This document shows, one piece after another, positions 1 to 6,972 of a DNA stretch of 10,463 bases. The first letter of the stretch is position 1. The number at the start of each line of letters is the position of its first letter. Source of the DNA: JACQNR01 sp049515175 (GTDB lineage: Bacteria; Acidobacteriota; Terriglobia; UBA7540); the NCBI GenBank assembly GCA_049515175.1, contig JBEKUI010000170.1, positions 1-10,463 on the forward strand, given 5' to 3'. The notes below the pieces were generated by a model. That model searched no databases, had not been told where the DNA came from, and saw only the letters and a program-made list of their open reading frames with translations. The translations under genes were made by a program, and so were the position numbers.

Positions 1-644
1 ACTAGGGAAGCGCTCACACCGCGCAGTCGAACTCGAGCATCAACAAGCCGGAGAAACTGCTCGCCCAGGGGAGCGGGAATGAACGCCGAGAGCCGACCGG
101 CCCCCGTGGAAATCTCCAGCTCTACCCGCCCGGCGTTCGGAACCGCCGACTGCACCACCCCTTCGATTTCCACCCATTGACTGTCTTCTTTGCCGGAAAT
201 GAGGTCGGCGAAGGTTACCCGGATGGCGCGCGGAAGTGGCGCGGAGCCCAGAACTTCGACCCGAGGTTGAATAATTATGGGGGCGTATCCCCCGGGACCC
301 GTGAAGCCTTCGATTTCGATCCTCTGACCGGAGCGCAGGTGCAGGTCTGTGCTTCCATCGTCAGCGTAGATTCCCCCCGTAGAGTCAATGACAAAAAAAT
401 CTCCCTGCGAGGTGTCGTAGTACGCCACGACCGCCTGGATGCGTACCGGAAACCCCAGCGTCGCCTGGTCAGGGGTCAGCCGCCGGATTTCGCTCGCGTG
501 GGAGAGTAGGGGGAGGTTCTGGGTGGCAGGAGCGGTCTGGGCCCCCGCCCCGCCGGAGGTGATGACGAGCCAGGCGACAGCGCCGGCAACCACCAACCCG
601 CGCCTCAACGTCGCTCGGGAGTAGCCTCGCTTCGCAGATGCCAT
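1..644 (-). CDS. Exported sensor protein N-terminus, probable histidine kinase (3' end outside window)
   Basis: The minus frame from the ATG at 644-642 stays open for 214 codons and runs off the left edge, so the C-terminal part is missing. The start is backed by a GAGGAG Shine-Dalgarno about 10 bases upstream. Residues 1-36 form a signal peptide or anchor: a basic start, a hydrophobic stretch around 18-30 and a cleavage-like GAGAQ. Two beta-rich OB-like segments follow, with the phrases GFPVRIQAVVAYYD, FFVIDSTGGIYAD and DSQWVEIEGVVQSA. From memory, this tandem arrangement (the 'PVR-x-GVVTYYD' and 'EDSQWVEVEGVV' motifs) is the periplasmic region of many acidobacterial histidine kinases; that is family knowledge, not shown here, because the kinase core lies outside. 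Only 23 bases separate this start from the stop of the decayed response regulator upstream, as in a two-component operon. It could instead be another membrane-anchored output protein with the same sensor. Confidence 0.8.
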   Translation of the reverse strand, partial: MASAKRGYSRATLRRGLVVAGAVAWLVITSGGAGAQTAPATQNLPLLSHASEIRRLTPDQATLGFPVRIQAVVAYYDTSQGDFFVIDSTGGIYADDGSTDLHLRSGQRIEIEGFTGPGGYAPIIIQPRVEVLGSAPLPRAIRVTFADLISGKEDSQWVEIEGVVQSAVPNAGRVELEISTGAGRLSAFIPAPLGEQFLRLVDARVRLRGVSASL

Positions 645-667
645 TAGCGACTCTTCTCCTCGACCGT

Positions 668-1160
668 CTACTTCGCCAGTTCCGGCCTCACGTGCTTGTC
701 GAAGCAGTCGGGGCAAAACCCGTGGCCGAACGCCGCGTCCGAGGGCTCAGAAATACAGGTCTCGACCTGTTGCCAATAGTTCCAATCGTCGCGAATCTTC
801 TTGCCTTAGGAACAGATCGGAAACTAGCCCGGAGGCTGTCTGACGCTGGTCAGGGCGCCCTCCAGGCCCAGCACTCGTTTGGCGCGACTTAGTTGCAGGC
901 CCAGAATGCGTCAGCCGCCTTTATCTCAGGTGCGGAGTTCGGCAGAGTTGAAGGGCTTGGTCACATCGTCGTCCGCACGCCCCTCCAACCCTTTAACCAT
1001 ATCGACCTGACCCGCACGTGACGTGAGGAGAATGATGTACGCCGGCGTGGGTTTCCCCGTCTTCCGGCTCCAGCGACGAAGCTCGACACCCCCCCCTCCC
1101 GGGGGCAACTTCCCATGGCAGAAGGGGTCGAAACCCACTCTGGAGTCGGGACAAAAACAC
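668..1160 (-). pseudogene. Decayed response regulator (receiver domain plus Cys-rich KKIRDD tail)
   Basis: One minus-strand frame reads as a response regulator from about 1138 down to the TAG at 670-668. Receiver features in order are GVELRRW, then TPAYIILLTSRAG, then GLEGRADDDVTKPF (the usual ADDYxxKPF with Lys kept), then AELR. After that the frame meets TGA (928-926), a second TGA about five codons later, then RILGLQLSRAKRVLGLEGAL, a TAG, FPICS, a TAA, and finally KKIRDDWNYWQQVE and GHGFCPDC before the terminal stop. The usual tail of such proteins is LLPICxxCKKIRDD; here a Leu codon and the residue after PICS became stops and the paired Cys became Gly. No clear N-terminal 50 residues (acidic pocket, start codon) could be found up to the permease stop at 1284. 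Several in-frame stops in an otherwise readable frame argue for a pseudogene rather than a sequencing error. It lies immediately upstream of the sensor gene, its likely former partner. Confidence 0.85.
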
Positions 1161-1283
1161 CGACGCGCTCAACTGTGATTGAAAGTCTCAGTATGGCTGG
1201 TACAGAAATCCGGGCAGGTTACTAACCAGCGAGCTTCCGTCAAGTCCTCACTTTTCGGTGCGTAGATTCCGTGAAGAACCCCA

Positions 1284-2312
1284 TCACCGGAGTCCCGACC
1301 CGACCATGAACATCGCGACAACCAGTATCGCCAGTCCGGCGCACATAGTTTGCAGCGGCTTCCGGCCAACACCGCGCCATTCGCCGGTCAGAAGTCCCCA
1401 GAGGTTCGCAACGATGACCATCAACGACATCACGATCGCCCAGCCGATCGAGGAACCCATGCTGCCGAGTTTGATTGCCCCCATCCCGTAAAGCAGCATG
1501 CCCCCTAGCCACATCGCTCCCATGCTTGCTGCGAGCAGGAAGTTTCGCCCGGTTCCGGGCAAAAGGAATCTCGAAAACGTCTGTTTCCGCGCGAGCAGAA
1601 AGAGGCAGAACACTCCGTTGCAGATGAAGGGAGGAAAGGCCAGGAGAGCCCAGAGGGGATAGGACGCATATTGTGCCGCGGTTCCCGTTCGGGCGGCTAT
1701 GGAGGTGATCTCCGATCCGAAGGCAAAGCCAAAATTTCCACAAGGGCAGAGGATGCCAGATAGCACGCAGAGAAATAATCCGAGTCCGAAGGAACGACTC
1801 GGAGAGGCCTCCGCTGCTTTTTGGTTCTTCGCTGAGGCGCTCTCCCGCAGTTTGCCTGCCCAGGAGCACACAGCGATGCCGACGAGTGCAGCGACCACAC
1901 CGGCGATGATGAGTGTTCCCTGCTTTGAGGCCAAGTCCACGCCGGCGACCCACAACAGGGGAATCAGCGTGCCCAGTGCAGCCGTGAGGCCAATGACAAT
2001 CGCGAAGCCGAGAGCCAGTCCCACATAGTTTACGCCCAGACCAAATAACAATCCGCCGAGCCCCCATCCCAATCCCCATAGAAATGTCCTGACCAGCGTC
2101 ACGCCGCTCGTACTGGCAAAAACTTCCTTCAGATGAGGAACGGTGAGCAGCGCCACCAACCACGGAAACACAAGATATGCCGACAAGGAAAATCCCAACC
2201 AGGTGTTTTCCCATTCCCATCGCCGGGCGTACTTGATCGGCAGCATGAAAGTCCCTTGAAGGAAACCTGCGACGAGGATCAGAATGATTCCGGACACTGC
2301 GCCTTCCGTCAT
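1284..2312 (-). CDS. RhaT-family sugar permease (DMT superfamily)
   Basis: This 342-residue inner-membrane protein has about ten hydrophobic segments and matches the length of E. coli RhaT (344 residues). Family-like features are the N-terminal FLQGTFMLPIKYARRWEWEN (RhaT has a similar FK-KVKKWSWE), the glycine-rich FLWGLGWGLGGLLFGLGVNYVGLALG, and the C-terminal EWRGVGRKPLQT followed by a last helix. RhaT imports L-rhamnose with a proton; here the substrate is not known and could be another sugar. The ATG at 2312-2310 is chosen over a TTG at 2396 because GGAGG lies about 8 bases upstream of it and the length then fits the family. It is the last gene of the cassette, 84 bases after the kinase stop, so it is probably co-transcribed with it and supplies the sugar that the kinase phosphorylates. 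No U-run hairpin terminator is visible after the stop. Confidence 0.85.
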   Translation of the reverse strand: MTEGAVSGIILILVAGFLQGTFMLPIKYARRWEWENTWLGFSLSAYLVFPWLVALLTVPHLKEVFASTSGVTLVRTFLWGLGWGLGGLLFGLGVNYVGLALGFAIVIGLTAALGTLIPLLWVAGVDLASKQGTLIIAGVVAALVGIAVCSWAGKLRESASAKNQKAAEASPSRSFGLGLFLCVLSGILCPCGNFGFAFGSEITSIAARTGTAAQYASYPLWALLAFPPFICNGVFCLFLLARKQTFSRFLLPGTGRNFLLAASMGAMWLGGMLLYGMGAIKLGSMGSSIGWAIVMSLMVIVANLWGLLTGEWRGVGRKPLQTMCAGLAILVVAMFMVGSGLR

Positions 2313-2396
2313 GACTCCCCCTCCGGTGCAGGGATGTATTGCGGTGACAAATGAATCCCGGATTTCGTAAGTCTGTACGATCGGCCACTGCGCCAA

Positions 2397-3944
2397 CTAT
2401 TTCCAGGCGCTGCGTACCAACCCTCCAAGCCTGCCCATGAGAGGTGCAGTGGCCGTGTAAAGCTCGCGATAGATGTGATAATAGCCTTCGTATTCTTCGT
2501 GGGAGGACGGTCGGGGTCGGACCACCTGTTTGGTTTTGACCCATCGGGCCGCTTCGGCAAGTCCCGAGAACAGTCCCACTCCCACACCTGCCAGAAAAGC
2601 GTCGCCATAGCAGGCGCCTATCTGTTGCTCGGGGATGTATTGTTCGATGCCGACGATATCGCTGACGATCTGCATCCACAGCGGATTCTGAGCCCCACCC
2701 CCGACGGCCAGGAGGCGCCGGGGATCGGCGCCCTCTTTCTTCATCTGCTCAATATTGTGTCGGATACCGAAGCCAATCGACTCCAGGACGGCCCGGTACA
2801 CATCCGCCCGGGTGTGGCTAAGGCCCAGTCCGAAGATCACGCCTTTCGCGTCAGGGTCAAGGATCGGCGTTCGCTCACCGGAAAAGTAGGGCAGCACCAC
2901 GACTCCGTTTGCTCCCGGAGGTGAACTCGCTGCCAGTTCTGCGAGTGCGGCATAAGCGTTTTCACCGCCCGCCTTTTCGGCCTCGATCTCGTAGGGGGCG
3001 AACTGATCCCGAAACCATTTCGTCAGGCTGCCCGCGGTGGACATGCCCCCCGTGAGCACGTAGGTGTCCTTCTCCAGAAAATGGGCTCCCCAGAACGAGG
3101 GCGAGGAAAGCAATTGCCCGGTACGCAGAACGAAGAAGATGCTGCTGCCATACATCACCATCATGTCGCCGACGTTCGCCAGACCTGCACTCATCGCCTC
3201 CGCGGCGGCGTCGGCTGTACCGGTGATGACGGGCGTGCCCTCTGCCAAGCCCGTCAGCCGCGCGGCCTCCGACGTGATTCTTCCAGCTATGTCGCAAGTC
3301 CAGGTGAGCCGCGGGAGCTTCGCTTTTGCAGCGACGTGTTCCTCGATGGCTACCGTATAGTCGCAGCGTTCATAGTCGACAAAGGGAGCAAACGTGACCG
3401 CGTTGTAGAAGTCCAGGGTCACCTCACCGGTCAGGCGGTAGAGCAGGAAGCCGCTGCCGTTCAGCACCAGGTGTGTTTTTGCCCATACCTCAGGCTCGTT
3501 GCGGCGGATCCATAGGATTTTCGGTAAGGCTGATTGGGAGGAGAGCCTCACGCCGGACTGGCTGTGCACTGGATCGTTGTCGATGATCTGCTGAAGCTCC
3601 TCGATCTCGCGTGTGGCGCGGGTATCGATGCCATACAGGATGGCCTTTCGGAGCGGCCGGCCTTCCCGATCGATGGGCAGCACGGCAGGCGAAATGGCGC
3701 TCAGTCCGATTCCGGCGATTTGCTGCGGGGGAATGCCGCTCGTTTGAAGCACGGAGCGGGTGATTTCGAGGAAATCGTGCCACCAGGCGCTTTCAGCGTC
3801 ATGCTCGGCCCAGCCGGGACGGGGTATTTCGAGGGCGTGCTCCACCGCCCGGGTCGCCACCACCGCGCCGGACTCATTGACCAGCGCACCCTTCGAGGAA
3901 TGCGTGCCAATATCGACACCGAGGAGAAATCGCGAGGAGTACAT
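2397..3944 (-). CDS. FGGY-family carbohydrate kinase
   Basis: This is a complete 515-residue cytosolic ATP-dependent sugar kinase, a normal FGGY length. Visible motifs are the N-terminal phosphate loop GVDIGTHSSKGAL (residues 9-21, Asp11), the second loop TGTADAAAEAMSAG (241-254, with Asp245 at the expected catalytic-base position), GERTP (356-360) and the ATP-binding GGGAQNPLWMQIVSDI (415-430). FGGY enzymes phosphorylate pentoses, hexoses, polyols or glycerol. The sequence most resembles the xylulokinase-like branch, but the substrate cannot be read from motifs. The ATG at 3944-3942 is preferred to an in-frame TTG at 3977, because the TTG overlaps the upstream gene and the ATG has an AAAGGGGG ribosome-binding stretch. 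Only 13 bases separate it from the stop of the BtpA/SgcQ-like gene, so the two are almost certainly in one operon. Confidence 0.93.
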   Translation of the reverse strand: MYSSRFLLGVDIGTHSSKGALVNESGAVVATRAVEHALEIPRPGWAEHDAESAWWHDFLEITRSVLQTSGIPPQQIAGIGLSAISPAVLPIDREGRPLRKAILYGIDTRATREIEELQQIIDNDPVHSQSGVRLSSQSALPKILWIRRNEPEVWAKTHLVLNGSGFLLYRLTGEVTLDFYNAVTFAPFVDYERCDYTVAIEEHVAAKAKLPRLTWTCDIAGRITSEAARLTGLAEGTPVITGTADAAAEAMSAGLANVGDMMVMYGSSIFFVLRTGQLLSSPSFWGAHFLEKDTYVLTGGMSTAGSLTKWFRDQFAPYEIEAEKAGGENAYAALAELAASSPPGANGVVVLPYFSGERTPILDPDAKGVIFGLGLSHTRADVYRAVLESIGFGIRHNIEQMKKEGADPRRLLAVGGGAQNPLWMQIVSDIVGIEQYIPEQQIGACYGDAFLAGVGVGLFSGLAEAARWVKTKQVVRPRPSSHEEYEGYYHIYRELYTATAPLMGRLGGLVRSAWK

Positions 3945-3957
3945 GGTCCGCCCCCTT

Positions 3958-4761
3958 TCACCGGCATTCGCGCACAATGCTCAGGAACTCGCGCACGCGC
4001 CGGACATCCACCTCGTTCCAGATGGTGCCGTCGCGCTTGAAGGCCGTACCCGTCACGGCGCCGTCGGCGACGGCAAGTTGCTGGTGGATATTCTCCCGTC
4101 GAACGCCGGTATTCGCCAGGACCGGAGTGTCGGGGACAGCCTCTTTAACCTGCCGGAGTGTGTCCATCGATGATGCGACCCCGGCGGTCAGCCCGGAGAC
4201 GCATAGCGCGTCGGGACGGTGATTGAAGACCGTGGAGCGAGCGATGTCGCCCACATCGCGTGGTCCCAGGTAGACCGCGGCTTCCGGAACAATATTGAAC
4301 AAGAGTTTGACGTGGCCGGCATGAATTGCCTTCTGATGCCGCACCGCTTTGCCGCAGTTGGTATTCCAGAGGCCGAAATCGCTCGCGTAGACCCCCGAAA
4401 AAATCTCCCGCACGAATTGAGCCCCAGTGGCCATGGCAAGATCAATGGAAGCGATGGGATCCCAGAGGACATCGGCGCCGTACGGCACCCTGATTTCGCG
4501 GCGCAGTTCGCCAATCACCCGCGCCATCGTCACCGTCGTAATCGGCTCGACCTCGGTCAAGTACGGCAGGCTTGCCTCGTTGGAAAACATCACGCCATCC
4601 ACCCCGCCCTCTTGCAGTGCACCCAGGTCTCGGCGGGCGCACTCGATCACCCAGTCCAAACCCTTTTCAACGTCGTACCCAGGGTCGCCCGGCAAAGCTC
4701 GCATGTGGCACATGGCGATTATCGGCTTGCTTACCCCAAACATTTCGGTCAGCCAACTCAT
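3958..4761 (-). CDS. BtpA/SgcQ-family TIM-barrel protein
   Basis: This 267-residue protein fits the BtpA/SgcQ family (Pfam BtpA). Characteristic features are the opening IIAMCHMRALPGDPGY (residues 14-29), GGVDGVMFSNEA (52-63), the YGADVLWDP strand (94-102), ATGAQFVREIFSGVYASDFG (111-130), and the phosphate-loop-like end LCVSGLTAG / VLANTGVRRENI / DGAVTGTAFKRDG (186-245), typical of an (alpha/beta)8 barrel binding a phosphorylated ligand. The family has no settled biochemical role: BtpA was linked to photosystem I in cyanobacteria, and E. coli SgcQ lies in a sugar operon. Placement ahead of a sugar kinase and permease favours a sugar-metabolic role here. The ATG at 4761-4759 has a GAAGGGGGAAAG ribosome-binding region. 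It is the first gene of the cassette, so the promoter should lie in the gap above 4761; no convincing -35/-10 pair was found. Confidence 0.9.
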   Translation of the reverse strand: MSWLTEMFGVSKPIIAMCHMRALPGDPGYDVEKGLDWVIECARRDLGALQEGGVDGVMFSNEASLPYLTEVEPITTVTMARVIGELRREIRVPYGADVLWDPIASIDLAMATGAQFVREIFSGVYASDFGLWNTNCGKAVRHQKAIHAGHVKLLFNIVPEAAVYLGPRDVGDIARSTVFNHRPDALCVSGLTAGVASSMDTLRQVKEAVPDTPVLANTGVRRENIHQQLAVADGAVTGTAFKRDGTIWNEVDVRRVREFLSIVRECR

Positions 4762-5287
4762 CGTACTTTCCCCCTTCCACTTCTAGTGAACTGCACAAAG
4801 GCCCTGGCCCGTTATTTTGATTCACACAGAATTCGGATCGGCCTTCCGCCAAGCGGGCTCGCGCCCCTCCTCAGAGGCATCAGCAAGGGTGCTTCTAATG
4901 ACCAGCCTTCGGGCATCCGGTGAGGAAACCTTGAACCCCGCTCAAGGGCCCGACGATTGGAAGTCCAGCATTTCTGGTGCGACTCTATCTTGAGAACAGC
5001 GAGGGACACTCATCGTCTTCTGCCTGCACCCTTACCGGAACCCCAGTCTTATACTCTCTTTTCCCAGCTGTCAGGTAGCTTAGAAAACGCTCCCCGCTGC
5101 CGGAAATGATCCGTGCGGCCTTGGGGCTTGCGGTGGCGGCGATTTTCTGTCACGAAGGGGAAGGCGAATTGCTGACGGCGGGTCGCCGCGTGTCCACGGT
5201 TGGACGCGGGCGGGGATAATTTCGCGGAGTTTTCCACGGCGTAACTCGGTGAGGGGAAAAGGTCGGCCTGCGGTGAGTCCAAAAAGG
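4762..5287. other. Host intergenic region upstream of the sugar cassette
   Basis: No credible gene was found in these 526 bases; the open frames have unlikely composition and no ribosome-binding site. The cassette promoter should lie near the left end, reading leftwards. One imperfect hairpin is visible at 5186-5209: the arms CCGCG(TG)TCCA and TGGACGCGG give nine pairs with a two-base bulge and a four-base loop. It is not followed by a T-run on either strand, so it is not a clear terminator. By the orientation argument this stretch is the original flank downstream of the chromosomal tRNA-Ile gene. Confidence 0.5.
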
Positions 5288-5332
5288 TGGTGGGCCTGGG
5301 TAGAGTTGAACTACCGACCTCACCCTTATCAG
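5288..5332 (-). repeat. 3' half of tRNA-Ile(GAU): attachment-site scar
   Basis: Read on the minus strand, this gives the anticodon loop CTGATAA (5332-5326, anticodon GAT), the 3' anticodon-stem strand GGGTG, variable loop AGGTC, a perfect T arm GGTAG-TTCAACT-CTACC (5315-5299), the acceptor strand CAGGCCC, discriminator A and encoded CCA (5290-5288). The bases just 5' of the anticodon loop (GGTGACAA) cannot pair with GGGTG, and no D arm or 5' acceptor strand (GGGCCTG would be needed) follows. The similarity thus stops at the anticodon loop, where many tyrosine integrases exchange strands. A lone 3' tRNA half is the normal distal end (attR-like) of an element integrated in a tRNA gene. Since element DNA lies on the 5' side of such a scar, the element extends to higher coordinates. 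It cannot be a functional tRNA. Confidence 0.88.
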
Positions 5333-5769
5333 TTGTCACCCGTGAATCTGTGAGGCGTGGTGAGAAGTGAATATAAGCCGCTATCCATGCGGGTGTGCTC
5401 GCAATGGCCCGTTGTGAGGCGAAGTGAGCGATTACCACGGGAAGTTAATGAGGTGTGCACCAAAATGTGCACCAAATTTCCGGGCCGCTTACTCAGGCGG
5501 AAGGCAATCTTACTCGCGCTCTCCCTCAGCGGCGCGTCTTGGGGCAATTCTGCGCCACGGCGGGGCATCCTGGCGCGATGACCCGAGGCGCATCCCCTGA
5601 GAACGGCGGGGCATTGTCCATGGGTGGCCCACCAGACCGCCCCGTTCGCGCGTCCTGGGTTGAGCCATTTTTTTTGTTGGAGCCTGCCGGTCAGTGAGGT
5701 TGGGTTACCTTCTTTTTTTTGCTCCCTCGCTGTCAGCCGCAGACCCGGCCCGTGTTAGTATTCGATTGG
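5333..5769. other. Element-end non-coding region with paired direct repeats
   Basis: No convincing gene occurs between the att scar and the plus-strand gene at 5770. Two repeat pairs are visible. TGTGAGGCG at 5349-5357 recurs at 5413-5421, and the copies extend to 14 of 16 matching bases ending in GTGAG. TGTGCACCAAA at 5454-5464 recurs at 5466-5476 as a 12-base tandem. Such short repeats beside an attachment core resemble arm-type binding sites for an integrase or excisionase, which is inference. Two T-runs lie at about 5669-5676 and 5713-5720, neither with a clear preceding hairpin. Confidence 0.5.
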
Positions 5770-6336
5770 ATGCGAATCGAAGCTCTCAGGCGATATCAGC
5801 GGCGGGGCAGGGACGGTTTCTACTTCCGAGAGCTGTCGCCATCGGAGCGGGAAGCGGCGCGGCGGTGGCTGAGACGGTTTATTGACCGATACCGATGCCG
5901 AAACGACGGCAGGCCCGTACCTTCGTGGCTGTTTGCCATTTACGTAGGCCAAGCGAAACGGCTGGCCTTGCATCCGCCTACCTCAGCGTGGGGCCGCAGG
6001 ATGCGTGCCCGAAAGGGTGGCCTCGCCGTTCAGCGACTCTACCGGCTCCAAGGGCGGGACCCGACCGCCCGCGCTACCCAGGTGCGTCTGGCACGGGATG
6101 CCGCTCGCGTCCGTCCTACCGACGAAGCAGGCCCGCAAACCCCCAAGCGGCCTCAACTCACACCCATCATCATCCGGGGCCAGTCACGTGGCGGTACGAC
6201 TCCGCAGGAGTTTGCAAAGCAGGTTGCGGAGCGGGCCGCACACATCCTGAGCTGCGATGACCGCTTCTACAGCATAGCTGTCGGGTCGCGTGCTCGGGAG
6301 TGGGATTGGGACTTAATGATCGTGGGTGTTCCGTAG
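5770..6336 (+). CDS. Unrecognised basic protein, candidate cargo gene
   Basis: I cannot assign this 188-residue protein to a named family. It is rich in Arg and Trp. Visible segments are an N-terminal YQRRGRDGFYFRELSPSE, a helical REAARRWLRRFIDRYR, then SWLFAIYVGQAKRLALHPPTSAWGRRMRARKGGLAVQRLYR (about 52-92), a polar linker (about 110-145) and a C-terminal DDRFYSIAVGSRAREWDWDL. The SAWG...GGLAVQ...YR...GRDPT stretch looks like a conserved core rather than random translation. There is no signal peptide or membrane segment. The ATG at 5770 was chosen over a TTG at 5719 in the T-run. It has no ribosome-binding site, but TAGTAT lies 9 bases upstream, so a leaderless transcript is possible. It is the only convincing plus-strand gene in the window, which suggests a separate transcription unit next to the element end, a usual place for cargo. 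Confidence 0.6.
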   Translation: MRIEALRRYQRRGRDGFYFRELSPSEREAARRWLRRFIDRYRCRNDGRPVPSWLFAIYVGQAKRLALHPPTSAWGRRMRARKGGLAVQRLYRLQGRDPTARATQVRLARDAARVRPTDEAGPQTPKRPQLTPIIIRGQSRGGTTPQEFAKQVAERAAHILSCDDRFYSIAVGSRAREWDWDLMIVGVP

Positions 6337-6456
6337 CCCTGCAACGAGCCGCGGCGGAACATGCGAAGGGAGCCTGACCCAATTGACATGCAAAGGCGAG
6401 AATACCGCTTCAAGCCGCGCGGGGTTGGCCCTGCCGCACAGCCCAGCCTCGCCATC

Positions 6457-6915
6457 CTAATGCATAACCAGTTGGCCATTTTTGTACTCGGCGTACGTGT
6501 AAAATCCTGCCTTGTCGCAGCAGGTCTTGAAATACATTTCAAAGTCCTTATCCGCAAGTTCGGGAACATAGTAGAGGACTGCAGCTTGAGCACCCATCGC
6601 TGACGTTTTCAAACTCGCCGTTGCCTCACCGGCAGGCTCCGCCTGAAGGCGTTTAGCATCTACTAAACTGATCGCGACAACTTTGTTTCCGTCTGGCCGG
6701 AAGCCGAATTCCGGCGGGGAGATTCCGGTCCGGAGGGGGAATAGCTCTTTGATTTGGTCAACCTTGGCCTGTAAGAGCAGCCAATCCATCCCACTAATAG
6801 AAGCCGGTTCTTGGTACTTGGCGAACTTGGACGGTCTTGCCCTCTGACCGACAGCCATCCCGCACACAAAAAGAACGACTGCACCAAAGGCGAGAGCCAC
6901 ATGCGGACCGCGCAT
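6457..6915 (-). CDS. Exported protein of unknown function
   Basis: The 152-residue protein has a clear signal peptide: MRGPHVALAFGAVVLFVCGM is followed by AVGQ, with probable cleavage after Gly23. The Cys at 18 does not sit in a proper lipobox (the preceding residue is Val), so a lipoprotein is unlikely. The mature part has KYQEPASISGMDWLLLQAKVDQI (34-56) and a C-terminal half with alternating strands, LYYVPELADKDFEMYF, TCCDKAGFYTYAEYKNGQLV (Cys132-Cys133). I do not recognise the family. The ATG at 6915-6913 is supported by a strong GAGGAGG 6 bases upstream; an in-frame TTG at 6930 lies upstream of that site and is rejected. It starts 58 bases after the primase zinc-finger gene stops and may be read from the same transcript. 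It faces the plus-strand gene 5770-6336 across a 120-base convergent gap with no clear terminator. Confidence 0.8.
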   Translation of the reverse strand: MRGPHVALAFGAVVLFVCGMAVGQRARPSKFAKYQEPASISGMDWLLLQAKVDQIKELFPLRTGISPPEFGFRPDGNKVVAISLVDAKRLQAEPAGEATASLKTSAMGAQAAVLYYVPELADKDFEMYFKTCCDKAGFYTYAEYKNGQLVMH

Positions 6916-6972
6916 TTTGAGCCTCCTCAAGCTAAGGGTTCTGACGAAGCCCTACGAGAAAAAGAGACTCTA

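Noticed and set aside
177..892. Plus-strand frames near the left edge
   Set aside because: They are antisense to the exported sensor gene and the regulator pseudogene, whose minus-strand frames have clear family features.
2310..2396. Longer permease start at the TTG at 2396
   Set aside because: The extra 28 residues are not permease-like; the ATG at 2312 has a strong ribosome-binding site and gives the family length.
1240..2679. Long minus-strand frame of 479 codons
   Set aside because: It overlaps the permease and kinase genes in another frame, is Arg/Gly/His-rich and matches no family; it is a GC-driven shadow.
4219..4923. Plus-strand frame of 234 codons
   Set aside because: It is antisense to the BtpA/SgcQ-like gene and extends into the intergenic region without family features.
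5288..5400. Complete tRNA-Ile gene
   Set aside because: The 5' anticodon strand, D arm and 5' acceptor strand are missing; only the 3' half is present.
5049..5438. Minus-strand frame of 129 codons across the tRNA scar
   Set aside because: The DKGEVGSSTLPRP part is simply translated tRNA sequence; the rest is compositionally non-coding and spans the element boundary.
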